From CAZBWE01 sp964495465 (GTDB taxonomy: Bacteria > Planctomycetota > Phycisphaerae > Sedimentisphaerales > Anaerobacaceae): a DNA stretch of 8,914 nucleotides. Positions 1 to 5,273 of the stretch are shown here, piece after piece. Each line of letters opens with the position of its first letter. Within the stretch, counting starts at the first letter, position 1. The position numbers were made by a program, and so were the translations under genes. The stretch spans positions 1-8,914 of the forward strand of contig CAZBWE010000087.1 of assembly GCA_964495465.1 (NCBI GenBank). The letters are read 5' to 3'. The notes under the pieces were generated by a model that saw only the letters and a list, made by a program, of their open reading frames with translations, was not told the DNA's origin and made no database searches.

Positions 1-75
1 TTGAGTTCTTCAGGAATTTCCCTGTTATCGGGTACTTTATACCTTAATCTTCCTGACCAGGGGGACAGGCGCTTT

Positions 76-1914
76 TTATTTTTTGCCCTCTTTGAGCTTT
101 GCGTAAAACCGCTGCATTACGTAGAAGGCCTTTTTCTTTTCGCCTTTATCGGAAATCAGCCCTTTACGGTTCCAGTAATCCTGGATACCCGGCAATGGTC
201 TTCTTGGAGACATAAAATCAGTCAGAATCCACGGCGAAGTCCCGGCCAGGAAGGGAATCTTTTCAAGCATTTCTATCTGTCTTTCGTAAAGGTACTCCTG
301 ATACTCTTCGGTCCACCGGGTATGTTTATCTGAGTGAAATCCGCAAAGTGCCCCACCGCCGAATTCACTCATTATGACCGGCTTATCATACGTTGTTTTC
401 CACGTGTATAAAACACATCTGTCCGGCAGTCCTTCATACCAGCCGATATATTCATTACAGCCGAGGACATCCACATATTCTCCAAACGGGTCATTTATTA
501 CCGGCTTATTGTTGCCTTCGTAATTTTTTTCCATTGCAGCCGTAATCAGTCGTGTCGGGTCCAGTTTTCTTGCCTGCTCGACGAGTTGACTTAAAAATTT
601 ATTTCGGGCATCGCTTACCGGCGTTTCATTGGCCATTGACCAGAGAATAACAGAGGCCCTGTTTTTGTCACGGGTTATCATTTCTGTTAACTGGTTGAGG
701 GCATTTTCTAATGTGCCTTCATTTTCCCACTGGATTGTCCAGTAAACGGGTATCTCGGACCAGACAAGCATTCCAGTCCGGTCGGCGGTTCTTGGCATAT
801 ATTCGTTATGAGGATAATGGGCAAGGCGGACGAAATTGCAGTCCATCTCTTTTGCCCAGCCGAGCAGTTTTTCGGAATGTTCTTTTGACCAGGCCCTTGA
901 GTTGCTTCTCGGGGCCTGCTCGTGTATGCTGATGCCGCGCAGGAAAATGGGTTTGCCATTGAGCAGAATTTTTGAACCTTCGGTTTCAATACTTCTAAAA
1001 CCGATAGAATCGGTCACACTGTCGGTCCGGGACTTTATAGTTACATCGTAGAGCGTGGGATTGTCGGGCGACCATAGCTTAAGCTCGGCATCGAATTCAA
1101 ATTCCGCGTATCCGTTGGCATCGGTGTTGAAAGTCTGCCCTATGTTTGCATCCGGAATCTCGACGGTTATTGTCTGTTCAGCTTGTTTCCCATCGAGTTG
1201 AATCCATCCTGCAACTGTTTTTAGGGAACCTTTTCCGCCTTCAGCGAGACCTCGCCCCTGGGCGGGTTTGAGTTGAATAAAGTAATCTTTTATAAAGGTA
1301 TCCGGGACCTCTATAAGCATAACCCTGCGGGTCAGGCCCCCGTAATTCCACCAGTCCGTATTTAAGGTTGGGACGCCATCGCTCCGGCGCTTATTGTCAA
1401 CCTTGACAACAAGAAAGTTGTCCTTTTCCTGAACAAGCTGCGTTATTTCAAAATTAAACGGCGTGAAACCTCCCTCGTGCTCGCCGAGCTTTTTGCCGTT
1501 CAGATATGCAATTGAGTGATAATTTGCGGCACCGAAGTAAACAAAAGCACGTTTGTTCGGCTTTTTGATGCGGTCGAAAGATTTCTTGTACCAGATTGTG
1601 CCTTCGTAAAAGAGGAGTTTCTCCTGTTGTGAGTTCCAGTCGCCCGGCACATTTAGAGTTTCGGATTTGTCGAAGTCATATTCTACCAGGTCGGTTTTAC
1701 TCCGGGCTTTTTCATTTCTAAAATAACCGTTTTTGTTTATGTCATAGCGATATGTATAATAGCCGGTTTCATAGGGGTCGATAATCACCTGCCATTTTCC
1801 GTTTAAACTAACGGTTGAACGATTATCCACGTTAATGATGAGATTCTGTTCGAACGAATAAGAGTTCACTGCAATAAAAAGAACTAAAACACGGCTTAAT
1901 TTGGCAGCTTTCAT
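76..1914 (-). CDS. Secreted glycoside hydrolase family 2 enzyme, beta-glucuronidase type
   Basis: A 612-residue GH2 enzyme expected to remove a terminal beta-glycoside, most likely a glucuronide, from glycans in the periplasm or outside the cell. Residues 1-20 form a basic start plus hydrophobic stretch (VLVLFIAV), a probable signal peptide. The order is then sugar-binding jelly-roll (about 28-205), immunoglobulin-like sandwich (about 206-310) and TIM barrel (about 312-608). The acid/base is E430 in SMANE and the nucleophile E517 in MSEFGG; this spacing resembles E. coli GusA (E413, E504). CNEYIGWY (486-493), GFHSD (525-529) and the NRK triplet at 582-584 match the GusA layout, where N-x-K contacts the glucuronate carboxylate, so glucuronidase is preferred over galactosidase. 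Length is typical. The ATG has an AGAGGA ribosome site at 1922-1927, 7 nt away. It lies 51 bp behind the HYExAFE gene on the same strand, probably co-transcribed. True substrate is not provable here; other uronides are possible. Confidence 0.9.
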   Translation of the reverse strand: MKAAKLSRVLVLFIAVNSYSFEQNLIINVDNRSTVSLNGKWQVIIDPYETGYYTYRYDINKNGYFRNEKARSKTDLVEYDFDKSETLNVPGDWNSQQEKLLFYEGTIWYKKSFDRIKKPNKRAFVYFGAANYHSIAYLNGKKLGEHEGGFTPFNFEITQLVQEKDNFLVVKVDNKRRSDGVPTLNTDWWNYGGLTRRVMLIEVPDTFIKDYFIQLKPAQGRGLAEGGKGSLKTVAGWIQLDGKQAEQTITVEIPDANIGQTFNTDANGYAEFEFDAELKLWSPDNPTLYDVTIKSRTDSVTDSIGFRSIETEGSKILLNGKPIFLRGISIHEQAPRSNSRAWSKEHSEKLLGWAKEMDCNFVRLAHYPHNEYMPRTADRTGMLVWSEIPVYWTIQWENEGTLENALNQLTEMITRDKNRASVILWSMANETPVSDARNKFLSQLVEQARKLDPTRLITAAMEKNYEGNNKPVINDPFGEYVDVLGCNEYIGWYEGLPDRCVLYTWKTTYDKPVIMSEFGGGALCGFHSDKHTRWTEEYQEYLYERQIEMLEKIPFLAGTSPWILTDFMSPRRPLPGIQDYWNRKGLISDKGEKKKAFYVMQRFYAKLKEGKK

Positions 1915-1965
1915 TTTGTGGTCCTCTTTAGGTTCCTGTCGTTTTATTCGTTTCTTTCGGCCCTG

Positions 1966-2469
1966 CTAATATAATACAAGCTCGTTTGTTTGTGAGATAC
2001 ATTGGCGAAACCTTTCGGCCGGCAGTGTTACTGTCTTCCATTTCGGGCTGCGGACTTTCATAAATTTACAGTAGTCATCCACCTTCAAAGATAAGAATAT
2101 ATACCTTTCATCGTCGGAATTATAGACTTCTCTGCCGTCGTAATCAACATCGATATTTTCTATTCTGTAGGCAAAAATAAATATTGCCTGGTGATTCGAG
2201 CTGAACACTTCCTGCCATTTCAGCAGCCCTTCGATATCATCGGTTGTTACCCAGCATTCCAGGCCGGTTAATTTGGCAAAACTGGTTCCCTTAAAACCTC
2301 TGCCCTTGACTTCCGCAATTATTATTTGTCCGTTACGTGGGTATAATAAGAAATCAAAGCTCTTTATTTTTGACCGCCCGAAGGCCGCTTTTTTATGCTC
2401 ATCTACTTTGATATACCGGATGTGATTATCTATCAGCCAATTCTCAAACGCCCGCTCATAATGATTGGG
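1966..2469 (-). CDS. HYExAFE family protein, PD-(D/E)XK nuclease-like, 5' end in assembly gap
   Basis: The visible part is 167 residues plus a TAG stop. It begins PNHYERAFENW, which carries the HYExAFE signature of a conserved family I associate with Planctomycetes, whose function is not known to me. Because that motif normally lies close to the N-terminus, only a few residues and the start codon should be lost in the gap. Visible residues include E5 and E9 in the opening helix, D39 in KSFDF, and E53-x-K55 in IIIAEVKGR. This helix-Glu, Asp, Glu-x-Lys order on successive strands is the pattern of restriction-endonuclease-like folds, so a nuclease or nuclease-derived nucleic-acid-binding role is inferred, not shown. 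The C-terminal half (YRIENIDVDYDGREVY, then SPKWKTVTLP) is well formed, with no sign of decay. No signal peptide or membrane segment is visible. It lies between hisS and the GH2 gene on the same strand. Confidence 0.8.
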   Translation of the reverse strand, partial: PNHYERAFENWLIDNHIRYIKVDEHKKAAFGRSKIKSFDFLLYPRNGQIIIAEVKGRGFKGTSFAKLTGLECWVTTDDIEGLLKWQEVFSSNHQAIFIFAYRIENIDVDYDGREVYNSDDERYIFLSLKVDDYCKFMKVRSPKWKTVTLPAERFRQCISQTNELVLY

Positions 2470-2569
2470 NNNNNNNNNNNNNNNNNNNNNNNNNNNNNNN
2501 NNNNNNNNNNNNNNNNNNNNNNNNNNNNNNNNNNNNNNNNNNNNNNNNNNNNNNNNNNNNNNNNNNNNN
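2470..2569. other. Assembly gap of 100 N
   Basis: Exactly 100 N separate two minus-strand coding fragments. A round 100 is a common placeholder for unknown length. The upstream fragment is the first 129 codons of hisS, which normally has about 420; the downstream fragment is the HYExAFE gene from near its start. If nothing else lies between, roughly 0.9 kb is missing. The two sides are not a single protein, and any reading frame drawn through the N is artificial. A wrong scaffold join cannot be excluded from sequence alone. Confidence 0.97.
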
Positions 2570-2956
2570 GCCGATGATGTCAATGTTCCATTGAAAAAAT
2601 TCGCGGAGGCGACCCTTTTGAGGCCGTTCAGCCCGGAACAATCTTGGCACAGAGAACCATTTTATCGGCTTCGATAGAGAATTGATTCTCTGATTAACCA
2701 TTCGCGCAAGTGTCGGCGTGATTTCAGGCCGAAGTGCGAGCTTTCTGCCGCCTCTGTCCTCGAACGAAAATAGCTGCTCGACGATTTCATCCCCGCTTTT
2801 TATCTGGAACATTTTCAGATACTCGAATATCGGTCCATCGTATTCTTCGAAGCCGTTGCGAACAGACACCCTCTTCCAACCGTCGATTATCCAGTTTCTA
2901 ACGGCCATTTCCCGGGGATAAAAATCCCTTGTCCCTTTTACCGGCTGTATTTTCAT
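2570..2956 (-). CDS. hisS: Histidyl-tRNA synthetase, N-terminal fragment (cut by gap)
   Basis: First 129 residues of a class II aminoacyl-tRNA synthetase that charges tRNA-His with histidine in the cytoplasm. The opening KGTRDFYP (7-14) is the usual HisRS start. LRPEITPTLARM (75-86) is the substrate-binding loop in the LRPE-x-TP form seen in one HisRS subgroup rather than the E. coli LRPEGT form. FRAERPQKGRLREFFQ (107-122) is class II motif 2 with the ATP-contacting arginine. Motif 3, the histidine-specific HisA/HisB loops and the anticodon-binding domain are lost in the N gap, so completeness cannot be judged; the visible part is intact. The ATG overlaps the stop of the upstream YkgJ-type gene as ATGA, which suggests coupled translation. 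The ribosome site is only a weak AAGAAG just before the start. Transcription probably begins at the promoter near 3397-3425. Confidence 0.95.
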
Positions 2957-3339
2957 ATCTTCTTATTTGCCTTTTTCTGTTTTACCTTATTTCCGAATTT
3001 TTTCTTTATATATTCTTCCATTTGCTCGGCGCTGGTAAAGTGCAGTTTATAGTCATATTCGCCTTCCACGAAATCACAGGTAGAGTGACGGTAACCTCTG
3101 CAAATCCTCGGCCTGTTATTGTAAATTCTGCAGCGGTGGTCTTTTTCAGAGAGATACTTGCACTTGTTCTTTATATTTATATACCAGTCGCCGTCCTCTA
3201 CGAACACCGTTATGTTTTTATGGCACAAATACCATTTTATATCGTCGTAATCTCCTTTATCTTCCGGCGTTTCAATGGGAAGGGCAAAATATCTGCAGCA
3301 AAGCCCTGTGCACTTCACACATTGATTCGCTCTGTCCAT
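2953..3339 (-). CDS. YkgJ-type cysteine-cluster protein (UPF0153-like)
   Basis: A 128-residue soluble protein with the C-x2-C-x3-CC signature of YkgJ/UPF0153 proteins: C7, C10, C14, C15, followed by C39, C60, C70, C80 and C88. The family is described as a putative zinc- or iron-binding cluster domain; its reaction is not established. The later block NKCKYLSEKDHRCRIY, then RPRICRGY, is the usual second half of the domain. The end (about 110-128) is a lysine-rich tail, IKKKFGNKVKQKKANKKI, which could touch nucleic acid, though that is a guess. No signal peptide or membrane segment. A GGGAG at 3352-3356, 11 nt before the ATG, is a loose ribosome site. The TGA overlaps the hisS ATG by four bases, so the two are probably translated together. 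It heads the minus-strand transcript. Confidence 0.85.
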   Translation of the reverse strand: MDRANQCVKCTGLCCRYFALPIETPEDKGDYDDIKWYLCHKNITVFVEDGDWYINIKNKCKYLSEKDHRCRIYNNRPRICRGYRHSTCDFVEGEYDYKLHFTSAEQMEEYIKKKFGNKVKQKKANKKI

Positions 3340-3396
3340 ATAATAAAAAAACTCCCAAAATAATAACTTAATATACGCTGCCCACTAAAAACAGCA

Positions 3397-3425
3397 ACTA
3401 TAAGCTATTTGTCCTTCAACGTCAA
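3397..3425 (-). promoter_or_regulatory. Sigma70-like promoter for the YkgJ-hisS transcript
   Basis: Read on the minus strand, TTGACG (3425-3420, five of six consensus bases) is followed after exactly 17 bp by TATAGT (3402-3397, five of six). Transcription would start near 3390, giving a leader of about 50 nt before the YkgJ-type ATG at 3339. Orientation and spacing fit well. No start-site data are available. Confidence 0.6.
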
Positions 3426-3483
3426 GAAATGCAGAAAATTGCTGCTGTAGAACAGGTTTCGACACAGAAATATCGACGCTCAA

Positions 3484-3533
3484 TTTTCCTGAAATATTGT
3501 TCTTTATAACATCAGGAAAAATAAGTATTTTCC
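3484..3533. repeat. Nested TTTTCC/GGAAAA inverted repeats in divergent promoter region
   Basis: TTTTCCTGA (3484-3492) and TCAGGAAAA (3512-3520) form a perfect 9-bp inverted repeat around 19 nt. Inside it TGTT (3498-3501) and AACA (3508-3511) can pair. A third element, TTTTCC (3528-3533), can pair with GGAAAA (3515-3520) instead, making two mutually exclusive hairpins, or as DNA three copies of one half-site. The block lies between the two divergent promoters and just upstream of the plus-strand -35 at 3551. No T-run follows on either strand, so it is not a standard terminator. A protein-binding operator is possible; the A+T-rich setting makes chance occurrence a real alternative. Confidence 0.45.
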
Positions 3534-3550
3534 ACATTTTAATTAAAACT

Positions 3551-3578
3551 TTGCATTGATTTTTAAAATGGATATAAT
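3551..3578 (+). promoter_or_regulatory. Sigma70-like promoter for the TPR-LptE genes
   Basis: A perfect TATAAT -10 box (3573-3578) lies 16 bp after a weaker TTGCAT -35 (3551-3556), in A+T-rich DNA. Transcription would start near 3585, leaving about 50 nt before the GTG start at 3635, which has GGAG at 3624-3627. The near-equal leader on the opposite strand makes the region look like a compact divergent promoter pair. Confidence 0.55.
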
Positions 3579-3634
3579 GCCGAAGAGTATAGTAAAATGG
3601 TTTTAGGGCCTTAAATTGATGATGGAGCTGAACC

Positions 3635-4624
3635 GTGCGAGGATATAGAATTCGGCTTATAACGTTGTTGCTGATGGTTTTGCTGTTTAGGCAGGATGGG
3701 ATTGTCTTGGCTGATACCTGGCGTTTGCAGCAGGGCAAGGAGTTGAAGCCCGTATCGCCTGGAAGCCAGGACAGCTTTATGTTGGAAGTGGCCGAGATAA
3801 AAAAGCTTGTTAACTCCGGCCAGGATAAAGCAGCGCTCCGGGCTTTCGATAAACTTAAGCAAGACAATCCTGACATTACAGGGCCGGACCTCGATGCCTT
3901 CATCGAGGCCGAAATCCTCTTTTGCCAGGGGAAGTTCACCAAAGCGGTCAGGGCGTATGATAAGCTTCTGATTGAGTTCCCCGACAGCCAGCTTATCGAG
4001 GCCGCCCTTAGCAGGCAGTTTGACATAGCCACCGCTTTTTTGGGCGGAAGGAAAGCACAGGTTCTGAAGTTCTTCAAAATGAGCGGATACCCTACCGGCA
4101 CCAAAATTATGGAAAAGATTACCGACCAGGCCGGCGATTCGTCGATTGGTATCAAGGCAGCTGTGGCAGTGGCTACGAATTATGAGAAAAGAAAAAAGTT
4201 CAACGAAGCGTATATCAAATGGCAGGATATATCATCACAGTGGGCAACTGGTCAAACTGCGAAGGACGCCCTGCTTGGTATGGCACGTTCAAAGCATTCT
4301 GTTTATAACAGCCATCCTGAGCATAAAAGGGCAATGTATGATGCCTCGAGTCTAAGTAGTGCAAAAACCTACTATGAAAGATTCAAGGCACGGTATCCTG
4401 AAGATGCCGAGAAAATCGGTGCCGACGGAATAGTCCGGCAGATAGAGCAGCAGCGGGCCTATAAGGAATTCACCATTGGTCAATATTATGAAAGAACCGG
4501 CAACAGGCAGGCTGCCAACCTTTATTATGAAATGGTAGCAAGGCAGTGGCCTAACACGCAGGCCGCTGAAATGGCGGAGCAAATGCTCAATTCCGGTTCA
4601 GGTAACAGAGAGATAGAGAAATGA
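3635..4624 (+). CDS. Secreted TPR protein, BamD-like
   Basis: A 329-residue exported helical-repeat protein. Residues 1-26 are a signal peptide (basic MRGYRIR, hydrophobic LITLLLMVLL, likely cut after VLA). Helical-pair repeats follow at about 48-80, 86-117 (AFIEAEILFCQGKFTKAV), 174-205 and 275-312; the last, IGQYYERTGNRQAANLYYE, strongly resembles the YY-x-R-x-G repeat of BamD/YfiO. BamD is the lipoprotein scaffold of the outer-membrane beta-barrel assembly machine. Unlike BamD, no cysteine follows the signal region, so it should be soluble in the periplasm. A BamD-like or general TPR scaffold role is inferred; CpoB-like proteins are an alternative. The GTG start is chosen because GGAG (3624-3627) lies 7 nt upstream and the nearby ATGs at 3619 and 3622 are out of frame. 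Its stop overlaps the next start as ATGA, linking it to the LptE-like gene. Confidence 0.8.
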   Translation: MRGYRIRLITLLLMVLLFRQDGIVLADTWRLQQGKELKPVSPGSQDSFMLEVAEIKKLVNSGQDKAALRAFDKLKQDNPDITGPDLDAFIEAEILFCQGKFTKAVRAYDKLLIEFPDSQLIEAALSRQFDIATAFLGGRKAQVLKFFKMSGYPTGTKIMEKITDQAGDSSIGIKAAVAVATNYEKRKKFNEAYIKWQDISSQWATGQTAKDALLGMARSKHSVYNSHPEHKRAMYDASSLSSAKTYYERFKARYPEDAEKIGADGIVRQIEQQRAYKEFTIGQYYERTGNRQAANLYYEMVARQWPNTQAAEMAEQMLNSGSGNREIEK

Positions 4625-5181
4625 AAATAAAAACCCCACAAAACGATCGCAGCAGCGCAAATGGAAGAATATTTATGCCCTTATGCACTTTTGCTTTTAT
4701 GCTTTGTATCCTGAGCTTGTGCGGGTGTTCCGGAATGAGCGGCTATTCCTATGAGTCGATGTTTCCTCATGATATCAGCAGCGTCTGTCTGGAAATGTTC
4801 GATAACCAGAGCTTTCAGCGGGGTGTGGAATACGAGTTGTCCGACGCCCTGGCCAAACGCATTGAAGCGGATACCCCCTATAAGATAATTTCCAGCAGGG
4901 ACCGTGCTGACACTGTAATAAGCGGCCAGATAGTATCCATCAATGAATCAATGCTGACCGTTGAGCGTGAGATTGGCAGGGCCTTGGAAAAAGAGGTCCG
5001 CCTGACAGCTGTCGTTAACTGGAAGAATTTAAAGACTGGCGAGCTGTTAATAGACAGCGAGACCGTTACTGCGGAAGCCACCTACTCCGAATACCAGATG
5101 CAGGGATTTGGCTATGCCTCCGCCCTTGCAGCAAACAATTTGGCGCGAAATATCGTAGAACTAATGGAATTGAAATGGTAA
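4621..5181 (+). CDS. LptE-like outer-membrane lipoprotein
   Basis: A 186-residue lipoprotein. Its signal region runs about 19-35 (MPLCTFAFMLCILSLCG) with lipobox LCGC, giving lipidated C36. The mature part starts SGMSGYSYESMFP, then VCLEMFDNQSFQRGVEYELSDALAKRI and DRADTVISGQIVSI. This matches the LptE (LPS-assembly lipoprotein, DUF4136/RlpB-like) layout: G-Y at the start, an F-x-N-x(4,5)-G-x-E segment, then an AD-x-V-x-G strand. LptE plugs the LptD barrel that delivers lipopolysaccharide to the outer leaflet. Divergent LptE proteins occur in planctomycetes; no lptD is in this window. The cytoplasmic lead before the hydrophobic core (about 18 residues) is long; M19 could be an alternative start, but the ATG at 4621 overlapping the upstream TGA argues for the longer form. 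Low similarity is normal in this family, so the family call is good but not certain. Confidence 0.75.
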   Translation: MKIKTPQNDRSSANGRIFMPLCTFAFMLCILSLCGCSGMSGYSYESMFPHDISSVCLEMFDNQSFQRGVEYELSDALAKRIEADTPYKIISSRDRADTVISGQIVSINESMLTVEREIGRALEKEVRLTAVVNWKNLKTGELLIDSETVTAEATYSEYQMQGFGYASALAANNLARNIVELMELKW

Positions 5182-5182
5182 G

Positions 5183-5204
5183 AACCGGCGGCATTTGACC
5201 GGTT
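5183..5204 (+). repeat. Short hairpin after the LptE-like gene
   Basis: AACCGG (5183-5188) and CCGGTT (5199-5204) form a perfect 6-bp stem with a 10-nt loop, starting 2 bp after the stop codon. No T-run follows directly, so it is at best a weak or Rho-assisted end, or an RNA stabiliser. It overlaps the possible ftsH -35 box. Confidence 0.35.
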
Positions 5205-5224
5205 ACGATATGGAAATCTTTAAA
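5195..5224 (+). promoter_or_regulatory. Possible ftsH promoter
   Basis: TTGACC (5195-5200, five of six -35 bases) is followed after 18 bp by TTTAAA (5219-5224, four of six -10 bases), within the 91 bp before ftsH. The -10 is poor, and read-through from the upstream pair is equally possible. Confidence 0.3.
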
Positions 5225-5252
5225 TAATAAAGCTCCAAACAGCGGTTGGAAA

Positions 5253-5273
5253 ATGGACGATAATACAGGATAA
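5253..5273 (+). CDS. Six-codon leader frame overlapping the ftsH start
   Basis: ATG at 5253 opens a six-codon frame (MDDNTG) whose TAA (5271-5273) shares its last A with the ftsH ATG (TAATG). The AGGA at 5267-5270 is only 2 nt from the ftsH ATG, too close for a normal ribosome site, so a ribosome ending on this leader could re-start on ftsH. The leader's own ribosome site is weak (TTGGA at 5246-5250). A frame this short can arise by chance; only the exact overlap raises it above noise. Confidence 0.25.
   Translation: MDDNTG

Noticed and set aside
2456..2583. Frames crossing the N gap that join hisS to the HYExAFE side or extend the latter by MTSS
   Set aside because: The N run has no real sequence or frame; these are artefacts of translating N.
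2929..3363. Plus-strand open frame with hydrophobic stretches, like a small membrane protein
   Set aside because: It is the complement of the lysine-rich YkgJ-type gene; antisense of Lys/Glu-rich coding DNA gives Phe/Leu-rich peptides.
3385..4155. Long minus-strand open frame (256 codons) opposite the TPR gene
   Set aside because: It is the antisense of a clear TPR protein with signal peptide and ribosome site, has no recognisable domain, and ends in low-complexity A+T-rich intergenic DNA.
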